In this document: positions 15,850 through 23,749 of the stretch, piece by piece | How the letters are laid out: each line of letters opens with the position of its first letter | Numbering within the stretch: the first letter of the stretch is position 1 | Assembly: GCF_004535825.1 (NCBI RefSeq) | Contig: NZ_SGVY01000045.1 | Coordinates: 1-32,769 of the forward strand | From: Segatella hominis | GTDB lineage: Bacteria; Bacteroidota; Bacteroidia; Bacteroidales; Bacteroidaceae | Length of the DNA: 32,769 nucleotides | Direction of reading: 5' to 3' | Notes under the pieces: generated by a model | The model's input: the letters and a program-made list of their open reading frames with translations, nothing else | What the model was told of the DNA's origin: nothing | The model's database searches: none | Program-made: the position numbers and the translations under genes

Positions 15850-16623
15850 TTATTTTACAATCAGCTCGTTTTGCTGCAATTCGATGTTTACGTTCTCGAA
15901 TTGGTTCAGTTCTTTTACGATGTTCTCGATGCTCGAATGACTGTTCCATTCGTAATAGAGGCGGAGGGTCTTGTCCTCGTTATTCTCAAACTTCACTTGT
16001 AAATCATAATAAGAAGCAATCTCTGAAATCATTTGCTCAAAAGCCACATTCTCGAAAGTCTTGTGAATGGCTGGCTTTTCTGGTTTCGGATGAGTCAGGG
16101 AATCCTTTGCTGCTACCTGCTTTGCGGAATCTGATTTTATGACTTCCGGATGAGTATCTGCGGTTACCTGGGGTGGTTCCTGGCTGCGCTTGATGTAAGT
16201 ATGGATTGCGGCAAAGGCAATACCCGAAATTAAGACAAAGCCGGCGATGGATGCTGCCAGTTTACGCCAGGAAGTTATAGGATGGGATGCGCCTGCTTCC
16301 TGAGCAATAGGATGGGATTCTTCTTGAACAATAGGATGAGTTGCTTCTTCCTGAAGTTGATGCTCCTGGCTGAATTTCTCCCATTCCTCATCTATATTAG
16401 GAGAAGAGTTACCCAGAGAAGAGTTAGAAGAAAGAGCATCATCAGACAAATGAGAAATAGAAGCCTGAGTGTTTAAATTCTGCTGAAGGAGGGCAGAATC
16501 CACTTCCACCATCGTCTGATAGAGTTTTCGGCATTCCTCATCCTGCAATATTTCACGAATCTCCTCATCAGAATACTTCTCCTGATGGTCGATGATATCC
16601 AGTATTTTTTCAAACTTGTCCAT
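15850..16623 (-). CDS. Membrane anti-sigma factor with DUF4974, no FecR domain
   Basis: A 257-residue single-pass inner-membrane protein. The cytoplasmic part (1-120) starts with a short acidic helical region expected to bind the sigma factor and includes a three-fold HPI-rich repeat (HPIVQE, HPIAQE, HPIT, about 96-117). A transmembrane helix spans about 122-141. The periplasmic part ends with DUF4974 (about 190-257: VAFEQMISEIASYYDLQVKF), which resembles an STN fold and should meet the receptor. The central FecR domain found in most family members is absent, making it shorter than the usual ~330 residues. It is co-transcribed between sigma and receptor genes. Confidence 0.78.
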   Translation of the reverse strand: MDKFEKILDIIDHQEKYSDEEIREILQDEECRKLYQTMVEVDSALLQQNLNTQASISHLSDDALSSNSSLGNSSPNIDEEWEKFSQEHQLQEEATHPIVQEESHPIAQEAGASHPITSWRKLAASIAGFVLISGIAFAAIHTYIKRSQEPPQVTADTHPEVIKSDSAKQVAAKDSLTHPKPEKPAIHKTFENVAFEQMISEIASYYDLQVKFENNEDKTLRLYYEWNSHSSIENIVKELNQFENVNIELQQNELIVK

Positions 16624-16633
16624 AATAAATCTG

Positions 16634-17185
16634 CTAAGGGTTAAACTTTTGCTTTAATTTTCTGATGCCTTGCGCCAGATGCTTATAAACTGCCACTTCG
16701 CTGATGCCCAATTCCGTAGCAATCTCCCGATATTTCAGTTTCTGCCGAAAACGGAGATCGAGTACCTTGCGGGTTTGTGGCGTGAGTTCAGTATCCATAT
16801 AAGCCAGAATTGCTTCGTATTTGTCGGTTTCCCTGTCTATTTCGGCAATCGCTGCTTCCAGGGGAAGTATCGAAGGCGAAGTATCGGCTTTCAGGAGATG
16901 ATGAACCCGGTCTTTCATCTTCTGTCGGCTCAACAGGTTGAGGCATTTATGGCGCACACACACCAGAAGGTAGCTCCCGGCGTTAGTGGAAGGCAGGGGC
17001 GAATCGCTGGTTATAGTCTCGTTATCAAGACCCAGTTGAGTCTTTCCGTCGAGCACATCGGCAAAGACTTCGCTCACCACATCCTTGCTGGCTGCATCAT
17101 CCTTCAGAAGTACCCTGGCCAATTGGTACATCCTCAGATAATGCTGCCGGAAGAGCTGTTCTATCGTTTCTTTGTTTATTTGCAT
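16634..17185 (-). CDS. ECF-type RNA polymerase sigma factor
   Basis: A 183-residue sigma-70 family protein. Region 2 is about 8-75 (FRQHYLRMYQLARVLLKDDA, then DVVSEVFADVL), with an insertion-like stretch near 52-68 (DNETITSDSPLPSTN). Region 4 is about 125-180 (LTPQTRKVLDLRFRQKLKYR, then ISEVAVYKHLAQGIRKLKQ). It heads the operon sigma, anti-sigma, outer-membrane receptor, the standard cell-surface signalling layout: ligand binding at the receptor frees the sigma factor to activate target genes, often this operon. A likely housekeeping -7 element lies at 17275-17282. Its stop codon is inside a 13-bp sequence complementary to its own leader. Confidence 0.9.
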   Translation of the reverse strand: MQINKETIEQLFRQHYLRMYQLARVLLKDDAASKDVVSEVFADVLDGKTQLGLDNETITSDSPLPSTNAGSYLLVCVRHKCLNLLSRQKMKDRVHHLLKADTSPSILPLEAAIAEIDRETDKYEAILAYMDTELTPQTRKVLDLRFRQKLKYREIATELGISEVAVYKHLAQGIRKLKQKFNP

Positions 17186-17274
17186 TACTTTATTTTCTTT
17201 TGCCTATATTACAATCGAATTTTAATTTTCCTAACCCTTAGCAGAATATTTTTTAATGCAAATTTTTAAAACGT

Positions 17275-17282
17275 CAAAATTA
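17275..17282 (-). promoter_or_regulatory. -7 promoter element of the sigma operon
   Basis: The minus strand reads TAATTTTG (TAnnTTTG), giving a leader of ~80 nt before the ATG at 17185. It lies 3-10 bp upstream of the MATE stop codon position, so the -33 region would be inside the MATE gene. Confidence 0.35.
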
Positions 17283-17284
17283 AC

Positions 17285-18631
17285 CTATCGGACTTGCTCC
17301 TTCTTCAGATGCTTATAAAGCCACAGGAAGGCGGGAATGAGGAAGAGATCTGCCATAACCCACGCCACAGGGTCGCCGAAGCAGACACCCGTCCATGCCA
17401 GGGCAGGCACCAGCCAGAGACTCACGCCGCATCTCGCTATCATTTCCATTACGCCACTCATCATCGAGAGATTGCTGTAACCCAACCCCTGGATGCTGTA
17501 TCTCAGGATGGTGAGCAAACCTAAACAAGGATAGAAATAGTTGGCGATGCGCATAAACTGGGCAGCATAAGTCACCACTTCTGCCTCGCCCTTATCCACG
17601 AAGAGCATCATCATCTCGTCGGCAAACGGATAGATGAGCAGGAAGGTGAAGACGAAATAAACCACCATCATCCTGATGGCAGCCCTTACGCCCTGACCGA
17701 TCCGTTCCAACTTCTGAGCGCCTAAGTTCTGACCGCAATAGGTAGCCATCGCCACTCCGATGTTCTCGAATACGCAGGTAAAGAGATATTTGATGCGCAT
17801 AGAGGCAGTAAATGCTGCCACATAAACCGTTCCTAAGGCGTTGTTGGCACTCTGCAGCATGATGAGGCCGATGGCGGTAATCGAGAACTGCAGGCCCATC
17901 GGAACACCGTTATTCAGCAGAATGCTAATCTTCTTGTTATCAAAAGTCCTTTCCTCACCCTTCGGAATCAGAATCTGCATCTTCTTTTTGATAAACCAGA
18001 TACAGAGCAGCACGGAAATGCCCTGCGAAAGCCAGGTGGCAAAGCCTGCACCCTCTACACCTAACCCCATACCGAGAATGAGAATGGCATCAAGAATAAT
18101 GTTGATAACGGAAGCTGTAATGAGGAAATAGAAAGGCTGTTTGGAGTTGCCTAAGGCACGAATCTGACCGGAGAGCAGATTGTAGGCGATGGAAAAAGGA
18201 ATCGCCGCAAACTGCAGCATCAGGAAGATGTAGGCATCATCGAACACCTCCTTCGGTGTATTCACCAGGTGCAGAATCTTTCCGCAGAAGATGCAAGAAA
18301 GGAAGGTGATGACCACGGCAAACACCACGGCGATGCGGATACTGTTGCTCACGTAAGCCCGCATCTTGGCATAATCCTTGGCGCCGAAAGCCTGGGCGAT
18401 AGGGATGGCAAAACCGGCACAGGAGCCGTTGCAGAAGCCCATGATGAGGAACATGATGGAGCTGGATGCGCCAACAGCCGCAAGAGCTTCCACGCCAATC
18501 CATCTTCCCACGATGGCGGCATCGATGATGAGGTACATCTGCTGAAGGATGTAACCCAAGATAAGTGGAATTGCAAATTTGATGATGGCTCGCAAAGGCG
18601 AGCCAACAGTCATGTCATTAGTTGAGTGCAT
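17285..18631 (-). CDS. MATE-family efflux transporter (NorM/DinF-like)
   Basis: A 448-residue inner-membrane protein with about twelve helices in two related halves, the usual MATE length. Family features include the start TVGSPLRAIIKFAIPLILGYILQQ, the DAAIVGRWIG stretch of helix 1/2, and GAGFATWLSQG in the middle, with the second-half repeat MATYCGQNLGAQK. It exports cationic compounds using a sodium or proton gradient; substrate unknown. The chosen ATG overlaps the stop of the upstream gene by 14 bp. A second ATG (codon 7, base 18613) would leave a 4-bp gap and is equally possible. It is the last gene of a leftward operon with the helicase and a small unknown protein. Confidence 0.9.
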   Translation of the reverse strand: MHSTNDMTVGSPLRAIIKFAIPLILGYILQQMYLIIDAAIVGRWIGVEALAAVGASSSIMFLIMGFCNGSCAGFAIPIAQAFGAKDYAKMRAYVSNSIRIAVVFAVVITFLSCIFCGKILHLVNTPKEVFDDAYIFLMLQFAAIPFSIAYNLLSGQIRALGNSKQPFYFLITASVINIILDAILILGMGLGVEGAGFATWLSQGISVLLCIWFIKKKMQILIPKGEERTFDNKKISILLNNGVPMGLQFSITAIGLIMLQSANNALGTVYVAAFTASMRIKYLFTCVFENIGVAMATYCGQNLGAQKLERIGQGVRAAIRMMVVYFVFTFLLIYPFADEMMMLFVDKGEAEVVTYAAQFMRIANYFYPCLGLLTILRYSIQGLGYSNLSMMSGVMEMIARCGVSLWLVPALAWTGVCFGDPVAWVMADLFLIPAFLWLYKHLKKEQVR

Positions 18632-19019
18632 CTCCTATTTTCTGTTTGATTTCTGCCATTTTGTTGCGGCGCTCGATGGAGAACGTATCTCCGTGGGCTT
18701 CCACATAATCAAAGAGCATGAACGCCTTGTTCAGGAGTTCATCTCTTGCGGGCTGCCCCACCATGTCAGCCTCGTGATAGTAGAGTTCGGCAAGCATGTC
18801 CATCTTGGAGAGTCGCTTCTCCTCGTCGGCAATTCCTGCCATTGCCTTCATCACATCCTCGATGGTGGCGATACTGTAGAAGGCGTAAGGACCCACGTAT
18901 TGATTGTAGAGTTCCTTAATCTTCTCACGTCTCACCTCCACCTCTTTCTTTTCGAGCATTCTTTCGAGTGCCGCCATAAACTCGCGGATCAACCGCTGGA
19001 TATAATCTCGTTGTAACAT
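18618..19019 (-). CDS. Small helical protein of unknown function
   Basis: A 133-residue soluble, strongly charged and almost wholly helical protein (MLQRDYIQRLIREFMAALER at the start). The beginning resembles the start of DUF6483-type proteins, but this is a weak impression. There is no signal peptide, membrane segment or catalytic motif. The frame is open 22 codons farther upstream (to 19085), but that extension is a poor low-complexity run (CVKKKKDKI) overlapping the helicase end, so the ATG at 19019 is preferred. It lies 37 bp after the helicase stop and overlaps the MATE start, so all three are one operon. No function is proposed. Confidence 0.65.
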   Translation of the reverse strand: MLQRDYIQRLIREFMAALERMLEKKEVEVRREKIKELYNQYVGPYAFYSIATIEDVMKAMAGIADEEKRLSKMDMLAELYYHEADMVGQPARDELLNKAFMLFDYVEAHGDTFSIERRNKMAEIKQKIGDALN

Positions 19020-19056
19020 AATCTTATCTTTTTTCTTTTTTACACAAACTTTGTCC

Positions 19057-21186
19057 TTATTCATCATTATTGAGTCCCTCCACATACTCCCACAGTTTCT
19101 TGTAGAAAGGATGCTTCGTCATCGTGTCTTTATTGCCGAGGATGATGAGCTTCATGCGAGCTCTCGTCATCGCCACGTTCATGCGACGGAGGTCTTTCAG
19201 GAAACCAATCTGTCCTTCATCGTTGGAACGCACCAGGGAGATGAGAATCACATCGCGCTCCTGTCCCTGGAAACCATCCACCGTGTTGACGCTGATCAGG
19301 CGACGGTAAGGCTTGAAGAATTCATACTTCTTGATGAGTTTCTTGAGATACTGCACCTGGGCACGGTAAGGCGAAATGATGCCTACATCGATACTATCGC
19401 CCAACACACGTTGCTTGCCTATCTTCGTAAAGTATTCAGCTAAGGTCAGAAGGGTAAGTTCAGCTTCCGCCTTGTTGATACGCCCGAAACTTTCGCCCAC
19501 AAACTGCTCCTTGTAAAGTGAAGAGTGATGAGTGAAGAGTGAAGAATTCTCTTGTCCTTCACTTAATTCCCCTTTGTTTTTGTTAGAAACATCATCAGAA
19601 GAGCTATTGAATTCTTCACTCTTCACTCTTCGTTCTTCACTTAATTCCCCCGTATCAATCCACGTTATCGGATGGTCGAAATCGAGAATGCTGCGATATT
19701 TGATTTGCGGCGCACTCTCCACCTGACCTCCATAAAACCAGTCGCTGGAGAATCGCATGATATCCTCGTTCATACGGTACTGTATCTTCAAGAGGGTCAC
19801 TACCTCAGGCTTGTTTTCTGCAATACGCTCCATCAAGGTTTTGCCCAGTCCGGCTCTTAATGCCGCAATACTCTTCACCGTAGGCGGCAGCTGACAATGG
19901 TCGCCCGCTAAGATCACCCGGCTGGCTCTTCTCATCGGAATCCAACAGGCTGCCTCTAATGCCTGTGCAGCCTCGTCGATAAAGAGGGTGCCGAACTTCA
20001 TGCCTTCCAGCAGACGATGAGCGGAACCCACAAGCGTACAGGCGATGACACGCGCCTCGCCAAAGAGTTCTGCATTAATACGGATTTCTATCTCGGCAGC
20101 ACGGCTTCTCAGTCTGTCCATCTTCTGATGAAAGCTCTCGCTTCCTTTCTTGCGGTTAGAGCGCAATTCACGGATAGCCTTGCGTATCGCCCAGAGTTGC
20201 GGATAGTCGGGATGGCTTTCAAAACGACGCTCATAGGTAAAACCGAGCATCTTGTCGTTGACCCTTGTCGGATTGCCGATACGAAGCACGTTGATGCCTC
20301 TATCCACGAGTTTCTCTGAAATCCAATCCACCGCCATATTGCTCTGTGCACACACTAATACCTGGCTCTCCCTCATCAGGGTTTCATTAATGGCTTCTAC
20401 CAGAGTCGTCGTCTTTCCCGTTCCCGGAGGTCCATGCACGATGGCCACATCCTTCGCCCAGAGCACCTCGTTCACGGCTCTTTCCTGGGTAGGATTAAGC
20501 CAAGGGAACTTCATGGGTTCAAAGGAAAACCTGCCTGCTTTCTGATGAGAATAGAAAAGATCTCGCAGATAAGCCAGACGGTTATTCTTTGCCTTCATCG
20601 TACGGTCGAGCGCTTCAAACATCAGTTTGTAACTCGTTTCATCGAAGGACAACTGCACGCCGATAGGTTCTTCTGTCTGCAAGTCAAGCAAGGAAACAGA
20701 ATCAGGCACATTAATCACCATTCTGTCACCATCCACATAGCTGACCGTACCGGTAAAGGAAAAATATTTAATGCTCTTGGGATTGGAAGCAGAAGAGGAA
20801 GACGCTGCACCTTGAGACAAAGATATTGTGTTTTGAGATGAGGACATTGCACTTGGAGAGGAAGATGCTGCACTTTTGAATGAAGCATGGGAAGAAATTT
20901 CCCCTGGATGATTCTTGACCTGAAAGAACATGACAGGTCGTCCGAACTCAAAATTGTGGTCAATCTCCTCATCGGAGGTACGGAACACCTCTATGGATTT
21001 TTGATTGAGCGAATTATAGAAGCTTTTGCCTATACGTAGTGGAAACCAAGCGTCACCACGTTTCACCTTGCGTCGCATGCCGATTTGTTCCGTCAGTTTG
21101 CGAAAAGCCTCCTTTTCAGTATAATACTCCAACTGAAGAAGAGTGCGTTGCTGCAATAAAGCCTGTATAGGAGAAGTTTGTTCCAT
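19057..21186 (-). CDS. SF1 helicase, UPF1/IGHMBP2-like
   Basis: A 709-residue protein from the ATG at 21186 (a TTG seven codons upstream is less likely). The order is an N-terminal OB/beta-barrel-like region (1-180), Q-motif NPTQERAV, Walker A GPPGTGKTTT (near 255), motif Ia QSNMAVD, DEAA box (LFIDEAAQALE), motif III AGDHCQLPPT, motif IV QYRMNEDIMRFSS, and motifs V/VI VNTVDGFQGQERD and NVAMTRAR. All helicase motifs are intact, so it should be an active 5'-3' RNA/DNA helicase. Two oddities: four 7-residue Ser-rich repeats at about 106-133, and an in-frame repeat-rich insertion near residues 513-558 between motifs IV and V. First gene of a three-gene operon. Confidence 0.9.
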   Translation of the reverse strand: MEQTSPIQALLQQRTLLQLEYYTEKEAFRKLTEQIGMRRKVKRGDAWFPLRIGKSFYNSLNQKSIEVFRTSDEEIDHNFEFGRPVMFFQVKNHPGEISSHASFKSAASSSPSAMSSSQNTISLSQGAASSSSASNPKSIKYFSFTGTVSYVDGDRMVINVPDSVSLLDLQTEEPIGVQLSFDETSYKLMFEALDRTMKAKNNRLAYLRDLFYSHQKAGRFSFEPMKFPWLNPTQERAVNEVLWAKDVAIVHGPPGTGKTTTLVEAINETLMRESQVLVCAQSNMAVDWISEKLVDRGINVLRIGNPTRVNDKMLGFTYERRFESHPDYPQLWAIRKAIRELRSNRKKGSESFHQKMDRLRSRAAEIEIRINAELFGEARVIACTLVGSAHRLLEGMKFGTLFIDEAAQALEAACWIPMRRASRVILAGDHCQLPPTVKSIAALRAGLGKTLMERIAENKPEVVTLLKIQYRMNEDIMRFSSDWFYGGQVESAPQIKYRSILDFDHPITWIDTGELSEERRVKSEEFNSSSDDVSNKNKGELSEGQENSSLFTHHSSLYKEQFVGESFGRINKAEAELTLLTLAEYFTKIGKQRVLGDSIDVGIISPYRAQVQYLKKLIKKYEFFKPYRRLISVNTVDGFQGQERDVILISLVRSNDEGQIGFLKDLRRMNVAMTRARMKLIILGNKDTMTKHPFYKKLWEYVEGLNNDE
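19532..19650. repeat. Repeat-rich in-frame insertion inside the helicase gene
   Basis: An 18-bp perfect inverted repeat, GTGAAGAGTGAAGAATTC at 19532-19549 and its complement at 19609-19626, is interleaved with a 15-bp direct repeat TTCACTTAATTCCCC at 19558-19572 and 19636-19650. The direct repeats are exactly 78 bp (26 codons) apart and give the doubled peptide GELSE. Confidence 0.85.
20788..20871 (-). repeat. Four 21-bp tandem repeats coding Ser-rich heptads
   Basis: Encodes AASSSPS, AMSSSQN, TISLSQG, AASSSSA in the helicase N-terminal region. The repeats are diverged at the DNA level, which suggests an old expansion. Likely a flexible surface loop. Confidence 0.75.
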
Positions 21187-21298
21187 TTTTGATTCTTTAC
21201 TTTTCAAATAAGTTATATATAGAGATAAAACGCATTTTTGGGGGAATTATTATTTGAAAGATTCGGATTTTTATGAAATAAACTTTTAAACTTTATAA

Positions 21299-21358
21299 AA
21301 TAAGCAATGGATGTCTATGAGATAAATTGAAATAAGCAATGGATGTCCATGAGATAAA
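21299..21358. repeat. Two 28-bp direct repeats, 32-bp period
   Basis: 21299-21326 and 21331-21358 share 27 of 28 bases (AATAAGCAATGGATGTCTAT onward). They lie in the 314-bp divergent gap between the helicase and ABC genes, 80-140 bp upstream of the ABC -7 element. Apart from these repeats and that promoter I see nothing else in 21187-21500. Confidence 0.75.
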
Positions 21359-21439
21359 ATGGCTTAGCATCAATCGAAACGAATGCGTTAAAGTTGGTTA
21401 TTTTTATCCCGAGTGTGGCTATTATCAAATCAAAAGTCG

Positions 21440-21447
21440 TAATTTTG
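21440..21447 (+). promoter_or_regulatory. -7 promoter element of the ABC ATPase gene
   Basis: TAATTTTG fits TAnnTTTG, 53 bp before the ATG at 21501. Confidence 0.5.
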
Positions 21448-21500
21448 CACTTGAGAGCACAAAAAACGAGAAGGTTATTTCATAAAGTCAAAGAAGCGAG

Positions 21501-22376
21501 ATGAAGAAAACTATCATTCTAAAAAATACAACTATCGGCTATCATTCGAGCGGTCAGAATCGAATAGTAGTCCAAAATATCAACGCCTCTCTGCAAAGTG
21601 GCGAACTCACCTGTCTGATAGGTGCGAATGGTACCGGTAAATCAACCTTGCTACGTACACTCTCAGCCTTCCAACCGCCTTTGGAAGGAGACATTCTCTT
21701 ATCAGAAACTTCAGAATCTGATCATCTCCTATCCGTCAGCATGTTTTCCCAAAAACAACTGGCAAAATCCATCAGCGTAGTTCTAACCGCTCAAATGGAC
21801 GACATCCATCTGAAGGTAGAAGAAATCATCGGCTTGGGGCGCTCTCCTTATTCTAATTTCTGGGGTTCACTCTCTCAGGAAGACCAGAAGATAGTGAACG
21901 AAGCCATTCATGAAGTAGGAATCCAACACCTCAGAGGTCGCATATTCAATACTTTAAGCGATGGAGAACGCCAGAAAGTAATGATAGCCAAAGCCTTAGC
22001 CCAGCAGACCCCCATTATCCTGCTGGACGAACCAACCGCCTTTCTTGATTTTCCAAGCAAGGTGGAAACCCTCCTCATGCTCAAGCGACTGGCCCATCAA
22101 CTCCAGAAGTCTATCCTCATTTCTACTCATGATGTAGAAATCGCCCTGCAACTGGCAGACAAGATTTGGCTCATGGAGAAACTTTCAGCCAATCAGGAGA
22201 AAACAGAAAATCACGACGAAGAAGATCATCATGACAAGATAGAAGCAGGCAATTCCGTCTTATCCGTAGGAACTCCACAGGAATTGGCAGACAAGGGTGC
22301 ACTCTCCCACTTCTTAGACACCCCGGAAATCACTTTCGACAAGAGAACCATGAGAATTCATTTTTCATGTAAATAA
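21501..22376 (+). CDS. ABC transporter ATP-binding protein, FecE/BtuD-like, orphan
   Basis: A 291-residue cytoplasmic ATPase. Walker A is IGANGTGKST (near 39-48), and the Q-loop is SMFSQKQ. The signature is LSDGERQKVMIAKAL, Walker B is PIILLDEPTAFLDF, and the H-switch is ISTHD. The insertion GLGRSPYSNFWG after the Q-loop is typical of the iron-siderophore/haem/cobalamin importer family (FecCD-type permeases). Near residues 230-245 there is an acidic, His-rich insertion (NHDEEDHHDK) that could bind metal or simply be a loop. No permease or binding protein is adjacent, so it must work with components elsewhere or is a relic of a larger operon. Own promoter upstream. Confidence 0.85.
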   Translation: MKKTIILKNTTIGYHSSGQNRIVVQNINASLQSGELTCLIGANGTGKSTLLRTLSAFQPPLEGDILLSETSESDHLLSVSMFSQKQLAKSISVVLTAQMDDIHLKVEEIIGLGRSPYSNFWGSLSQEDQKIVNEAIHEVGIQHLRGRIFNTLSDGERQKVMIAKALAQQTPIILLDEPTAFLDFPSKVETLLMLKRLAHQLQKSILISTHDVEIALQLADKIWLMEKLSANQEKTENHDEEDHHDKIEAGNSVLSVGTPQELADKGALSHFLDTPEITFDKRTMRIHFSCK

Positions 22377-22542
22377 TCGCATTCCATAACAATCACTTTA
22401 TTCCATTTCTATCATCATATTTAAAGCTCTCATATCATACTTTTAGGCGAAAATAGTGCAAAAACTGACAAACAAGTGTATTTTTAACGATTAATGAACC
22501 TTTTTTAATGATTTCTATGCCTAATTTATATAAGATTTTTTA

Positions 22543-22550
22543 TATCTTTG
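22543..22550 (+). promoter_or_regulatory. -7 promoter element of the glycoside hydrolase cluster
   Basis: TATCTTTG matches TAnnTTTG, 51 bp before the GH43 start codon. The upstream ~60 bases are AT-rich without a clear -33. Confidence 0.55.
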
Positions 22551-22601
22551 CAACCAGATATTAACAATCAGACGAAACACTAACTTAATAAAACACAACT
22601 G

Positions 22602-23723
22602 ATGAATAAATTATTGACATTACTGTTGATGATGAATCTTTCCTGTCTATTATCAACAAGAGCCCAGGCTCCAATGGACGGAGGTGTATGGAAAGACAAT
22701 ACCGGCAAGCACATCAATGCGCATGGCGGCAACATCTTCAACTACAAAGGAACCTATTACTGGTATGGAGAAAGCCGTTCTGAAGATGGAAAACCTTACA
22801 GTTCGTTAGGCGTAAGCTGCTTTACCTCCAAAGACCTCAAAAACTGGACCAATCACGGACTCGTACTTCCTGTTTCCGAAGAACCGGGCAGCGACATCGA
22901 GGGCGGTTGCATCATCGAACGCCCAAAGGTTCTCTACAATCAGAAAACCAAGAAATTCGTGATGTGGATGCATCTGGAACTGAAAGGCAGAGGCTATGGA
23001 GCCGCACGCTATGCGATTGCAGTTAGCGACACTCCCTTCGGTCCATTCAAGTTTGTACGCTCTGGCAGAGTGAACCCAGGCATCTATCCTGTAGGCTTCG
23101 CAAAACCAGACACCACAGACCTCAAGCATCAGCTTCTCTTCCCTGAACTGAAGAACTGGTGGACTCCAGAATGGCGCAAGCAGATAGAGCGCGGAATGTT
23201 CTGGATGCGCGACTTCAATGAAGGACAGATGGCACGAGACATGACCATCTACGTAGATGATGACGGAAAAGCTTACCACATCTATTCCTCAGAGGACAAC
23301 CTGACTTTACAGATTGCACAATTGACAGATGACTATATGGCTCACAACGGAAGCTACGTAAGAGTAGCTGCAGGTGGACAAAACGAAGCTCCAACTATCT
23401 TCAAGAAGAATAACACATATTGGATGATTACAAGCGGATGTACAGGATGGGATCCGAATGCAGCCCGCATGTTTAAGGCGAAAAACATCTATGGTCCTTG
23501 GGAACAGCTCCCTAACCCTTGCCGTGGCGAAGGAGCCAACAAGACCTTCGGCGGACAGGGCACCTATATATATAAGGTGGAAACTGCTGCCCAGAAGAAG
23601 ATGTTTCATGGCGCCGAGTATGTTTTCATGGCAGATATCTGGAATCCGAAGCACCTGAGCGACAGCCGCCATCTTTGGATTCCTATCTCATGGGAAAACG
23701 ATATGCCTGTTTTAAAGAAATAA
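22602..23723 (+). CDS. GH43 exo-beta-1,3-galactanase-type glycosidase
   Basis: A 373-residue exported enzyme with signal peptide to about residue 23 (TRAQA). The five-blade GH43 fold is indicated by GGNIFNYKGTYYWYGES, ERPKVLYNQKTKKFVMWMH, RDMTIYVDDDGKAYHIYSS and EAPTIFKKNNTYWM. The pattern follows GH43 subfamily 24 (fungal Pc1,3Gal43A and bacterial relatives), which remove galactose from beta-1,3-galactan. As in that group, no Asp base is seen at the usual N-terminal place (AHGGN instead of the ADP-type motif). Likely acid E262, assisting E106, and Q319 (FGGQGTY) as the unusual glutamine base. First gene of a five-gene carbohydrate cluster. Subfamily assignment is from memory of motifs. Confidence 0.82.
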   Translation: MNKLLTLLLMMNLSCLLSTRAQAPMDGGVWKDNTGKHINAHGGNIFNYKGTYYWYGESRSEDGKPYSSLGVSCFTSKDLKNWTNHGLVLPVSEEPGSDIEGGCIIERPKVLYNQKTKKFVMWMHLELKGRGYGAARYAIAVSDTPFGPFKFVRSGRVNPGIYPVGFAKPDTTDLKHQLLFPELKNWWTPEWRKQIERGMFWMRDFNEGQMARDMTIYVDDDGKAYHIYSSEDNLTLQIAQLTDDYMAHNGSYVRVAAGGQNEAPTIFKKNNTYWMITSGCTGWDPNAARMFKAKNIYGPWEQLPNPCRGEGANKTFGGQGTYIYKVETAAQKKMFHGAEYVFMADIWNPKHLSDSRHLWIPISWENDMPVLKK

Positions 23724-23749
23724 CAAAGAACTAACAAACACAACTATCT

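Noticed and set aside
15347-15949. Long open frame on the minus strand overlapping the receptor start
   Set aside because: It is an Arg/His/Gln-rich out-of-frame reading of the receptor and anti-sigma genes, with no family features.
19020-19085. N-terminal extension of the 18618-19019 protein
   Set aside because: It encodes a low-complexity CVKKKKDKI run and overlaps the helicase end; the ATG at 19019 gives a cleaner start.
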